Positions 11,650 through 22,706 of a stretch of DNA of 64,000 nt are shown one piece after another. Source of the DNA: Hydnum rufescens UP504 (lineage: Eukaryota; Basidiomycota; Agaricomycetes; Cantharellales; Hydnaceae). Under the pieces are notes generated by a model. That model saw only the letters and a program-made list of their open reading frames with translations, was not told the origin of the DNA and did no database searches. Numbering within the stretch: the first letter of the stretch is position 1; every line of letters starts with the position of its first letter. The DNA lies in assembly GCA_014904985.1 (NCBI GenBank), contig MU128932.1:344377-408376 (forward strand), written 5' to 3'. Made by a program: the position numbers and the translations under genes.

Positions 11650-13985
11650 TTCTTCCTACCAGACCGAGTCTCACAGTCAACACCTGTACTCGGTCATCAA
11701 TCTATGCATCGCCTTCCTAGGACAGGAAGTCAGATCCAATAGGATATATGATGTCTAGAATGCTTTCACATCACTACTGTAAATCGCCTATAGCTAGAGA
11801 CTTCCGCAATCATAAGTTCGCCTCTGAAGCAATCCATCTGATCAGTTCCTGGGCGTGATAGGGGAAAGCCCGGAAAGCAGACGGCCACACCCTATCTAAG
11901 TTCGCTGTCCTCCTTTCCAGGAAGCGAAATTCTATGGCAAATGTCGGCTTCCACTACCCATTCACCGTCCAAGACAAGACCAAATTAGGCAGGGATCCCC
12001 TGTGGTATCAAGGTCTTTGCTAAAGCAGCATCTCCGCATCCAAGTTCGGCAACGATCGTCATTTTAGGGTATAAAGAAACGATTGATGTATGGTGCAGCA
12101 CTGGATTCGAAGCCCGCGAGGCAACATTTGATGTTTGAATTCAGCGTGGCAGGGTTCTCACCCTCGTAACCAATACGCCTCCAGTACGATCCAATTACCG
12201 CACCTCGTTATACATAGTAAAGTCCTTCGCATCGTCTCAGACGTGCCTGCGCTACCAGATTTGTGATTTTGTACAAGAGTTCGCCCGACCAGCCTGACGT
12301 GCGAAGGAGATTAGTGCCCCGCACTGCCAATAGCACATTTGCAAAATGATTGCAGACCTGAATTTTCTACCGCTCAGCTTTTGCTTCATTCCACGTTGCA
12401 CATTTTTCAGTCCCGAGGACTCCCCCGAGCTATGGTTGTCCTAGGCGGCGAGTTTCCTTTGTTTCTTGGATCATTTCTTAGTTTTTATATGAGAGAGGAT
12501 AGATCCCACGACCTCCTCTCCATCCGCAGCCGGAGATGGTGTCAGCATATGACTCTCTTCCCAACAAATGCGGGGTTTGCTTTAACGTGGGGAAGACTGG
12601 TCCATAGGAGACGAGGACGACGATGGACTGGTAGTGCCAGTGGTCAGGTTGTGTTAGATACAGCCTGAGGAGAGTCAGATGAATCCTGAATCTTTCCTTT
12701 TTGTTTTTCGATTACTCCTTAAGCTCATGCGGGTCGGATATGCCACTATGGGGGGATTCTTCTTGGAGTAATTGGAGTAATTCTCGGGCCGCATCCCTCT
12801 CTGCAAGTTGACTTGGAGTCGCGGAAGTGGTCGTATCGTTGGCATCATCGTGACTCTCCGCTGTTTTTCTTCGTTTGAGCGAGGGACCAGTTGAATTGTT
12901 GACTATGGGCGAAGACCCAGGTGCTTCGAAGTTCGAATAAACCCGTCAAGACGCGGAAGTAAAGTTGTGACGCAGTCAGTGTGACAGTGTGACCCATCAC
13001 AGTCGACCTCAATTCGCCACGGTTAGTGTTGCCGCGACTCCGCTTGGTTCGACTTTGGCTTGACTTTCGGGCGACTCCGCACAACTTCCGTCGACTTTGG
13101 CTTATCTCCGAAGTCAAGTCAAATTTACCGACTTGACTTTGACTCAAGCCGACTTAAGTCAAAAATATGTAGGAATCAATAGTATATATATATTTCTGCA
13201 AAGGTATACTGTGTGTTTTTGGATCAATTCCTTGTACTTAGAGATTCATGCAACACCAACAAATCAGTGTTTGATGTTTGAAGTACTTTGAACAAAGTCC
13301 ACGCAAGCGAGAGAAGTATCGGAACATCCCGAGAAACGTGCGCTGACTAAGCACGGAGTTTCACGTATAGCAGATCAATAAGGGCATAGGGAGATGGCAG
13401 AAACTTACCTTGCTGGTGGATTGACGGAAACGTCTCATTTCCACATCATTATCATTGGTGAGATAAGCTTGATGTGGATGATTCCAATGTCTGTACCTAT
13501 TGTGCCCTAAATTTGACTTGATGACTTGAGCTGACTTTCGAGCGAAGCCAAGTCGGGCCGAAGTCATCTCAAGTCAATGATTTGTAATCAATCGACTTGG
13601 CTTGACTCCGCTTGAAAACGGCTTGACTCGGACTTAAGTCAACTCGAAGCCCGAGTCGCGGCAACACTACGCCACGGGCAGCTCACTTGGGCAACACTGA
13701 TGTCGACCAAGCGCCAAACCACGTCAGAACTCAGCCAATTGAGGGTCGTGGATTCCCAATCTGTCCAAGATGTTACAAACCAAGGTGTCGGGTCCAACTC
13801 TGATTCGGAGGGACCCACAAAATTAATGCTCACAGATCGGATCGGATGCGGATCGGATGGCATCCGTTCAGATTGGGGCCCCTCAAGGAGGGGATCCGAA
13901 TCCATAGATCCAAATCCGTCAATCTGCGGATGGAATCCACGGATTGCAATATAAAGGCCCTAGCTATGCACTACCATGAAAGAGG
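11650..13985. repeat. Segment X, copy A (interrupted by a MITE)
   Basis: This segment recurs at 19895-21780 (X-B) and 22651-24240 (X-C). All three share the phrase ACAGGAAGTCAGATCCAATA near their left end and GATTCGGAGG..CCCACAAAATTAAT near the right end. X-B and X-C are much more alike than either is to X-A. Minus-strand frames of 120-200 codons are partly conserved between B and C but start at non-ATG codons or break in one copy, so I do not call a gene. In copies B and C the segment is followed by an APH gene. Here it is followed by the truncated FSH copy instead. Confidence 0.6.
13024..13669. mobile_element. hAT-like non-autonomous element (MITE)
   Basis: Terminal inverted repeats read TAGTGTTGCCGCGACTC inwards from both ends. 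They are flanked by an 8-bp direct repeat CGCCACGG (ending just left of the element with one extra T, and at 13670-13677 on the right). An 8-bp target duplication and a TAGTGTTGC end are hAT-like. The interior has no ORF and is full of GACTT/AAGTC words. The element is missing at the matching positions of X-B and X-C, which confirms an insertion after or outside those copies. Confidence 0.75.
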
Positions 13986-14625
13986 GAGACATGCTTCTAG
14001 CTGGAACGTCCGGATGTATTACCCGGCTTTATAGTGGATGGAAAATCCCCTAATCCACCTCTGTAGACAGCATCTCTCTTTCTCGCTGCTAATAGCAAAC
14101 GCTCATCGTCATGATCTTCATTGTATGCAGTCGTTTTGGCGTATTTGTATCTGGATTTGTGAGTTCGATCCGTTCAAACACGTCTTGTGACGCTTTCATA
14201 AAAATTTGATCCTAAAGACCATTGGATATATCACTTTCTCCGTCTTCAGAGCAGGCATGAAATTCAGCACACCTAGTCTACATGTGCTTGGGCGCAACGC
14301 TCTCCACGGCGCGCTCAAAGACGCCGATCGACGTATTTGAATTGCCTCGTATAAAATGGCACGATGGAGGTAAGCCCGAAGAAAACCCCGACCATTGAAG
14401 GTGTCGAAGTGCGAATCTACCAATTCGTTTCGTTTGTTGCTTTCGGTTTTTCCATCTATAGGGCACTTTGTCCAGCCAAAGCCGCCTGGTGGCAGCTTTT
14501 TCAAGAATTACTTTACTAGCTACGATGATGAGAGCTCCGTATGGCTGCAGGCGTGCGCTCGCCTACCCCCGAGGTAGGGGACCCTGGTGGTGAGACTCCT
14601 GGCGCTAGGGGAAATTTATAGACCT
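13985..14625 (+). pseudogene. 5'-truncated, frameshifted copy of the FSH hydrolase
   Basis: Sequence matching exons 5 to 8 of the 5018-6300 gene is present (LERPDV, FGVFVSGF, SLHVLG and HFV-type stretches are all traceable). The first four exons, including the nucleophile exon, are absent; homology starts inside intron 4. In exon 7 one T of the TTTCTTCC stretch is lost. A further 8-9 bp deletion removes the NDVIV segment, so the frame is broken at least twice. Not functional. Confidence 0.8.
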
Positions 14626-14978
14626 TAAGGCATTCCCGGTCATAATACTCATCCCATCCGCACGCATAGAGATATCATACTTCCTGATTCCACTGTAATA
14701 GTACAGGTATAACACTGCATTGTCAATCTTCTTCCACACTACCTGTGGCCAACGAAGTATTCACTGTGGCGGTATTGCGCATTCCAGGCATCGAGTAACC
14801 GGTGTTTCCTGAGTGGAATAATTACTAAATACGTAGACGTCCATGGATCTCAGGCGGTCCTTGCGTCGTGGCTCTGGGATCCTTCCGACTCAACTAACCG
14901 ATGCTAGTTGGCGTGCGACCTCGTACAACCTGAACTAGAATCCGACATGCAGTACTAGGGAGTATTATGTGCTTAGAT

Positions 14979-15096
14979 ATCATCAGGAACGGATGTGTCA
15001 GGCATGTCGCTCGGAGATCTGGAACATGGGAGTTCTGGAGTTCTGGAATTCAGAGGCTCCAGAGCTGTGGGTATGTCTGGTTGGATTCCTGATGAT
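14979..15096. mobile_element. 118-bp insertion with short terminal inverted repeats
   Basis: It begins ATCATCAGGAA and ends TTCCTGATGAT, a perfect 11-bp inverted pair. Comparison with the paralogous spacer near 6655 shows that this piece is extra in the second block. No ORF. The family is unknown. Confidence 0.55.
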
Positions 15097-15909
15097 GAGA
15101 ACCCACGAGTAGGGTCTCCTACGTAGAGCTATATGCTCGCCGCCGATGCTTGATATGAGAATCCCTGGGAAGGAATAGCTTAATCACCTGTTGTCAGCCG
15201 ATCCACTGAAAGTTTGAAGAATTCAGACGGAAGACTAGGATGAGCAGCAACCGATCCACTGAGCTATTTCTGGTATCGAGCACTCGTAGACCAGTTGCAA
15301 TTGTCTAGCATTAATGAAGCTCCACAACTCTAATACGACGACCTGTATTAGTGTGCCCTTCTGATGTCCGAATGTCAACGCGAAGGTGGGACTATGGGCA
15401 AGCGTCATAGAGGTTATGGTTATTCCTGTCGGTTTTGTAATATGTCCGGGACGATCACTTCATTTCATGGCTTTCAATACGCTCCAGGCTCTCATTCTAT
15501 TCTGGAAATCTTTGTTGTGTCATGTGTAGGGGATAAAGCTTGCATATTTCAGAGGAACAGTGAAGAATTCGGATAGTCGCAGACATATCCAAGGTTAGGG
15601 GAATATGGGGGGCACAATGGAAGTGTGAAAAATTCGGATTGGGAAGGAGGTAGGGCGACACCGGAACGGACGGTAGGGTTCGATGGGCTTGGCGATGGGA
15701 AGACACATGTGAGTTTCGTGTTTGACCGGGGGGGGGGTGACAACGTGTGTGCGGGAGTCGAAAGCGTCGCGAAAGAAGGGAAGACGACAGCAAAGTATCC
15801 TCCGAACCACAGAACTCGCACCCTAGTAGTCCGAACTTGATCCTTCACCGTCTATCCGCCTACCCCCTTCCGTCCAAAGACATACGTCCCTCCCAGGCTG
15901 TCCAGGAAC

Positions 15910-16434
15910 CTAACACCATGTCCCGAAGTTGCAGAGACGGGCATTATGGTAGCCATCGCAGCCAGCAGCATCGAGGTTGGCGGTATTTCCAGCGAGCTCG
16001 AACTCCCCGATGTGGATGACGGCGCTGCCTGCCTCTTGATTCTGATGGCCGGATTTCCAGGCGACGAGGTTCAAATTGCCTTCGACGCCCGAAACAGATA
16101 TCCAGTCACCCCGGCCAGTGGTGGAGGCGGTGGTGTAGTCAGAAAACTGGACGTGATAGACGCTGTTTTCGTTTGTGTACGACTGGCAGGTGCTCGCAAC
16201 GGGCTTCACCTCCACACCATTTCGCCAGAGCTGGAAGGTCGCGCAGTCCCCGTTGGTGGTAAACGGGTTATTCTCGATCCATACATGCATCTCGATGCAA
16301 TCGCCCATCCTGGTGGTGAGGTCACCGCTCCTTTCAACAAGATCGACGGCCTGGGGGGTGACAACGAGGGCGGTGGTCGAACCGAAGAGCATGCCGCCGA
16401 CAGCGATCGCGAAGAGGCTGCAAGAAGACCTCAT
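15910..16434 (-). CDS. Small secreted cysteine-containing protein SSP3
   Basis: A single-exon, 174-residue paralog occupying the SSP1 position in block 2. The signal peptide is MRSSCSLFAIAVGGMLFGSTTALV. All six mature cysteines are kept, and a short insertion (KPVAS, NQEAGSA regions) makes it longer than the others. It has diverged further from SSP1 than SSP4 has from SSP2. That is unexpected if both pairs arose in one duplication, so one pair has been homogenised or the other has evolved faster. The TATA-like box conserved before the other three copies is changed here to CATGCAAAG (16526-16534). Confidence 0.72.
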   Translation of the reverse strand: MRSSCSLFAIAVGGMLFGSTTALVVTPQAVDLVERSGDLTTRMGDCIEMHVWIENNPFTTNGDCATFQLWRNGVEVKPVASTCQSYTNENSVYHVQFSDYTTASTTGRGDWISVSGVEGNLNLVAWKSGHQNQEAGSAVIHIGEFELAGNTANLDAAGCDGYHNARLCNFGTWC

Positions 16435-16449
16435 TGTCTGTGAATTGGT

Positions 16450-18850
16450 AGATGTGGCGAGAAGACTGAAGGCGAACTTGAGAGCGGGAGAGAACTAGTG
16501 GGGAGAGGATCGCGCTCTTTTAGGGCTTTGCATGCACGGGATGCGGGCTTCGATCCCCTGTTGGCATAGGAGAAAGTACAGAGGATCGCAGATCCAAGAG
16601 AGAATTTTAATCTTCCTGGATTCTCCACCCTGGAGCCGTCCGAAAAAGTAAGACCTGGAATTACCCCAGGTTCCTGAGACCAGCAACGTTCCCTGTAAGC
16701 GTTGGAACGGTCAGCTGTGCCAAACCACATTATCGGCAGGCCAGATTGTGGCTCAGCCCGGGGACACAGATAGGCCACAGCACAGAAGAGCAATAGAAAT
16801 CAAGGCTTAAAGCCGGATTAATTTTAGTAAGAACGTTAGACAATTATATTCCTCTTAGTCCAAAGAGACGACAGCGCAGAGGAGGCTAACGAGAGGAGTA
16901 ACAGAGTCGGGAAAAGCCGGTTTGCTTCCGGTCATCCTTCGCGTGGTCTCGTCGTCTGGGAAATTTACGCTGGCTGGGAGGGGTGGCTCTAGGTGCCTTC
17001 TTTTGGCCTTGAGACACACTGAGAATTCCGTGGTGACTGCCTAGCTGGCTTGAGCATAGGTCTGTGTCCCAGTATTGCGGACCTGATGCCAGAACACGTG
17101 CTTCAGCAGTTGTCAGTTGTATCTTCTGGACTCTTGGAGCCCTTGCTACTGTAGTACATGGGGACATGTTCGCAACACTCATTTTTATTATCCCATTAGC
17201 AGAGTGCTTATCAGAATTGTGAATTAAACCATGTCACCTTCCATATATTGTTATGAGAATGTGGTGATGGTGCCATCACTGCAGCATTGCCCCGGGGCAG
17301 ATTCACAAGTATACTCAATGATTACACCTGTGGGAGAGGACAATATGTTTCCCATGTTGTGAATGAAATCTTGGGCTCCTGAAAGGGGAATTATTCAGTA
17401 GGCACTCTACTGAATGGTTCGTTTAAGGGAGTAAATATATCATGGCCGATTCAGATACCCTCATTAGGAAATGAGCCCCCTTACAGACAATTGGATGCTT
17501 ATGCCTGTACCCTTGCACAATGCGTCTTATGTAATGGATCCGGTGCCCGCCGACCATATCTTTCGACAGTCACACAGTGCCATTGAATGGCATTGATAAT
17601 GTTGTGAGCGCGGTGGCGGTAACGGCCGGGTGTGATGATAGACCCCTAAATGACTCTGTCGAAGACCTCACCAACTTACACCAGGATCTCGCAGCCATCT
17701 GAGTCTTTTTCATTTGTTCTCTCCTCCCCTCATAAATGGTATAAAGGACGGGCTCAGGTTCGTCTGAATGAGGTCGTCAGTTTACTCCTTCCGTCCCTGC
17801 GTCTAATTCATCTGCATCTGTGGTTATTCGATCTCTAGGATCCACTCTTACCCGCTCTAATATTCAGGGGTAGATTCAGCGGCTCAGGACGTTATACTGT
17901 TGCCAAATAAGTCTGTGGCCTATCGATCAGGGCAATAGGCCTCAGAATGCGTTGTTATAGAATTCTGTCCCCACGATTAAGAATACGTGTCAATGATATT
18001 TTTGGGTACACTTTATTCAGTGCACAATGAATTGTGGCACTTTTGGATATCGCTGGGTGTGGTGTCGGTCATGGGTCCAAAGCTAGAGGCGCTAGGTAAT
18101 AAACACCCAGGTGAGCATAGCCCATTTGTCCAATAGCATGTGAAGCCCCCAGAAAGTCTTCTACACTGCGGTATGATCCACCCACCACCTGGTCAAGAAT
18201 TCCAATTTAAGAAAGTCGTCACTCCCCCGTAAGCATTTACGTACTGTATGGACCCATCAGATTCAATTCGCTGATCACAACACATTGTATTCTATTTGAA
18301 TCTCCATGAGTGAAATGCTGAACTAAGGGTACTTCGTCACTCGGGATGTGCCCCAGTCCAAAGCTTTGAAGGGGCTAGAATAGATCCCAAAGTCCTTGCT
18401 GCATATTTCCGACGCATGGCACAAAGATTTATCTAACTCAAAATGAAGTGAGGCACTGGTGATTATCGAAAACTACGAAATGGGGCACTCGACAGAATAA
18501 CGGACGGACGGATGTCCGGGAAATATATGGCACATAATGCAAATCTAAGGAACGGGATTGGGGATTGGGAAAGAAGCAGGGTCACACCGAGCACGCAGAG
18601 GGTAGGGTTCGCGCAGGAGATGGTAAAAGATAATAGAAACGGACTGCCATAGGGAATTAGAGCAGAGTGACATGGGGGGTCGACTGGAACAATAGGCCAT
18701 GGTTGGAAGCCGCACGCGCACTTCGTAATTGACGGAGGGTGGGACATCGATGTCGACAAATGTGAGGGAGTAGCGAACGACGGGAAGATGGAAAAGTATC
18801 CTCCTGACCGTAGAGCTCGCACTCTAATGCAAACCAGATCTTTCGCCGCC
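16450..18850. repeat. SSP3-SSP4 spacer, second copy of the 8.0-10.4 kb spacer
   Basis: No gene is supported. It aligns by eye with 8040-10400, including the LTR-like TATA/CAGGGG relic at about 17728-17875. Confidence 0.45.
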
Positions 18851-18909
18851 TATCCACCTAGCCCCATCTCGATCCAAAGCCATCTGACCCTCCCAGAACA
18901 TCCGGGACT

Positions 18910-19419
18910 CTAACAGTACGCCCTGAAATCGCAGAGACGGGCATTATTGTAGCCCGCACAACCATTAGCATCGTGGTTCGCCGTATTTCCAGCGAGCTCG
19001 AACTCCAAGACGTTCACGATCCCAGCTCTTGTAACTGCTCTCCTTCCTCGCCACCAGATTCAGGTTCCCTGACACCCCGAAACAGATATCCATTGGCCCT
19101 GGCCACTCGTGGAGGCCGTGGTGCCGTCGGAGAAGGACACGTGATAGACTGAGTTGGCACTTGTGAGCGTCTGGCATTGACTCGCGACGCCCACCTGGTT
19201 GCCGTTGCGCCAGAGCTGGAAGGTCGCGCAGTCACCATTGGTAGTTGACGGGTCATCCTGGATGTACACATGCATCTCGATGCAATCACCCGTCCTGGCG
19301 CTGAGGTCACCGCTCCTTTCAACGAGATCGAGAACCTGGGGGGCGGCAACGCGGCCGTGAGTCGAGCCGAAGAGCATGCTGCCGATGGCGATCGCGAAGA
19401 GGTTTCGAGAAAACTTCAT
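18910..19419 (-). pseudogene. SSP4, frameshifted near-identical copy of SSP2
   Basis: The signal peptide and first 115 or so codons match SSP2. One C is then missing from the C-run near 19070 (ACACCCCGAAA against ACACCCCCGAAA in SSP2). The frame shifts and stops after WISVSGCQGT. An extra base near 19026 (CCCAGCT against CCCGCT) restores the original frame, and the last 40 or so codons again read as the SSP2 C-terminus. A compensating pair of indels about 45 bp apart could be true decay or an assembly error. The promoter TATA box is intact at 19512-19520. Confidence 0.75.
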
Positions 19420-19511
19420 TGTGTGAATTGGTAGATGTGGCGAGAAGACTGGAGAGGCGAACTTGAGAGTGGAGGAGAACTAGTGAGGAGAGGAATTGCG
19501 CTCTTCCAATG

Positions 19512-19520
19512 CTTTTTATG
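19512..19520 (-). promoter_or_regulatory. TATA-like box of SSP4
   Basis: CATAAAAAG on the minus strand, about 93 nt upstream of the SSP4 start. Confidence 0.45.
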
Positions 19521-19894
19521 CACGCCACGCGCGCTTCTCACAGGCCCATAGGAGAAAGCACAGCCAAAGGAAAAATCCAAGAGAATTCTAGTCTCCCTCC
19601 ACACTGTTTGAAACAGTGAGGATCTGACAGGTGCGCGAGACCAGCTGTCACAAGCCACATCACTGATAAGCCGCATCGCTGCTCAGGAAGGGCATCCAAG
19701 TACGCCACAGCCCGCAAAGAAATAGGAAGAATCAATCCCTGAAACCGCCAGTCATTCAGGCCCAGGCAGTGCATTAGACGGTCTGTCGCGAGAGTACCGT
19801 CCACTGAAAGTGTAGGTTGTTCGGCGATATCCGTGGTCCCTTAGGTTTAAGCATCGGTCACAGCCTCACAGGAGGCATGATCGGGAATTGTAAA

Positions 19895-21780
19895 TAGCAC
19901 AGAATGGGTATTAGATTCTTCCCATCAGATCGAGTGTCGCAGTCGATACATGCACTGAGTCAACTATCTACGCATCGCCTTCCCATGACAGGAAGTCAGA
20001 TCCAATAACAAATATGATCGCCTGGAATGCTTTCACATCACTGAATCGCCTAGAGACCTCCGCAACCTCAAGTTCGCCTCTGAGGCAACCCCATCTATCA
20101 GTTCCTAGGCGTGATAGGAGAAAGGAGACGACCATACCCTGTCTCATGAAGACTATATACAGATCCAATTCAGATTCATGGAGCTCACAGCCTGTTCGCC
20201 GTCGTCCTTTCTAGGAAGCGAAATTCTATCGCAAATGTCGACTTTCACAACCCATTTGCCGTCCGAGACAAGGACAAATCAGAGGACAGGGGTCCCCTAG
20301 TGCTACCAAGTTCTTTGCTAAAGCAGCATCACATCCAAGTTCGGCAACGACTGTCGTCTTAGGGTATAAAGGAACGATTGGTGTATAGTGCGGCACTAGA
20401 TTAGCAGGCCGCGAGACAATACTTGATGTCTGAATCCAACGTAACACCCTCGTAAACAATACGCATTCAGTACGACCCCAATTAGCACACCTCGTTCTGA
20501 AGCTTGTTGTACATAGTCGCGTTCTTCGCGTCGTCTCGTCCGCGCCTGCGCCATCATATTTGTACAAGGGTTCATTGATCATCCTGACATGCGAAGAAGA
20601 TAGGATTAGTGCCTCGCACCGACAGTAGGCCACATTTTCGAAATTATTGCAGACCTGGGTTTTCTACCGCTCAGCCTCTGCTTCATTCCACGTTGCAGAT
20701 TGGTCAGTCCCGAGAATTCCCCGGAGCTATTGTGCTTTCTGGCCATGAGGTCAGCCTGTTAGTACTGAATGCGACATTACGATTTCCATATGTTTCCATC
20801 TCCATAACAGCGTCTGAGACATCGACTATTGCACCGGTAGTGTCAACGGGTTTCTCCACGGGGGCTGAGGAGGTGCGGCGAGTTCTCTTTGTTTCTTGGA
20901 TCATTTCCTGCGACCTCCTTCCCATCCCCCAGCCGAAGGCGGTGGCAGAATACCACCCTCTTCCCAATAGATGCGGGGTTCGCTTGATGGTGGGAGAGAC
21001 TGATCCATAGGAGACGAGGACAACGGTGGTAGACTGATAGTGCCAGTGGTTGGGTTGTGTTGGATACGGAAGAGTCAGATGGATCCATATTTGCGGTGGA
21101 TCTTTCCATTTTGTCTCTCGGGTGCTCCTTAAGCTCATGCGGGCGGGACGGGGCATTAGTATTAGCAGCGGGATTCTTCTTGGAGTAACCCTCGAGTCGC
21201 ATTCTTCGCATGAGTTTCTTCAAGTTGATTTGTGTCGCGGAGGTGGTCGCATAGCTGGCATCATTGATCTCGGGTCTTTTGCTTCGTTTGAGCGAGGGAC
21301 CAGTTGCATTGTTGACTATCGACTTAGTACCAATGTCCTATCAAGGTGCTTCGAAGTTCAACAAGCCAATCAAGACGCGGAAACAAAGTTGTGACATAGC
21401 CAGCAGTGTGACGTTGTGACCCATCGCGGGCCCCACTAGTCCGCGTCCCTCCTGTCACTTGGACGACACTGATGTCGGCCAAGCACCAAACCACGGCAGA
21501 GCTCGGCTCATCGAGGGTGGTTGATTCCCAATCGGTCCAATATATTACTACGAACGAAGATGCCAAGTCCAACTCTGATTCGGAGGAACCCACAAAATTA
21601 ATTGGAAGTAAGCGTGAATTTGACTTGGCCAAAAGACAGGTGAGTATGATTCCCGGGAAGGAAAAGGCTCTAGGTGGGTCGCTTTCTGACCCAAGATGAG
21701 TGTGGACTCACTGGAGGCCAGAACCAGTCGGTAGAACACCCGTACCTGGTCTGACTCGGCTCAGTGCTTTGTCGCCTGTG
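19895..21780. repeat. Segment X, copy B
   Basis: Close copy of 22651-24240. The left junction is near the phrase TATTAGATTCTTCCCATCAG. Short open frames (20226-20633 minus, 20704-21156 minus, 21472-21699 plus) have counterparts in copy C, but recent duplication explains this without coding constraint. It lacks the hAT-like MITE of copy A. Confidence 0.6.
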
Positions 21781-21866
21781 TCTAACGGTGCACCCTCAAA
21801 TGAAGGCCTCGTTCCCGCTTCATTGGCCCTCCCCTTCTCACGGCCCGTAACACTCGGCCACACGAA

Positions 21867-22706
21867 ATGGCATTCCTGAAAATGCGGATCTTTCTGTACA
21901 AACTCTTCACGCACCCAAGAGGATTGCGACAGGCGTGGCTCCTGCGAAGCGATGTAGTCAGAATCGGGCCCAAAGTTCTCCTTAAACATCACGGTACTGT
22001 GAGGCCTACAGAGCCTTCACAATGGATTTCGTCCGGCGACAGACGCACTTGCCGGTCCTGCCGTTCATGACGTGTTTCTAGACCGAAGAGGCCATGTCTA
22101 CATTATGATGGATTATATCGAGGCACCTGAACTTCAAGCTGTGTGGCGTAGATTGTCGCTAGCTCAGCGAAGCGCGGTCGTGCAGGAGCTTGTTACGTAT
22201 CTTGTCGATTTGCGTGCCTTATCCCCTCCCGATCCTAACGCGGTACAGGCCGTTGACGGCGGTTCTTTGATCGATGTGCGATTAGGATCGGAGCCTTTCG
22301 GCCCATTTGCTGCAGTCGACGATTTCACATGTATCTTGGACACACGATCATACATGATAGACTAGCATCCAATCACCCGTATGCTCGCGAAGCTTTGGAG
22401 CGTTGCCGACATCGTACCTACCGTATTATCTTCTCTCATTCGGACCTTGCGCCACGCAACATCCTTTACAAGGATGGACATATAGCCGCCATCATAGATT
22501 GGGAATTTTCGGGATGGTATCCAGAGTATTGGGAGTTTACAAGAACCTTCGACTCCAGTTCTTGGATCATACCCGAATTCTGGGAATTATTCAAGGCCCA
22601 CTTTGAAGGCCAATACGATGATGAATTAGTAATGGAGCATGTGCTGTCGTCTCCTGTATTAGATTCTTCCCATCAGATCGAGTGTCGCAATCAATACATG
22701 CACTGA
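21867..22706 (+). pseudogene. Broken aminoglycoside-phosphotransferase-family gene
   Basis: A near-duplicate of the intact gene at 24397. Single-base losses occur where the intact copy reads AGAGGCCTTCAC, GGTCCCTGCC and GATTTCCACATG, so the frame changes three times. The kinase motif FSHSDLAPRNILY and IIDWEFSGWYPEYWEF are still readable (frame of 22329-22706). The last codons are not those of the intact gene. After ATGGAGCATGTGCTGTCG the sequence jumps into segment X-C and ends in an unrelated VLDSSHQIE tail, so the duplication breakpoint lies at about 22650. Confidence 0.8.

Noticed and set aside
20226..20633. 135-codon minus frame conserved in X-B and X-C
   Set aside because: Starts at GTG, has no domain, and the two copies are too recently duplicated for conservation to mean anything.
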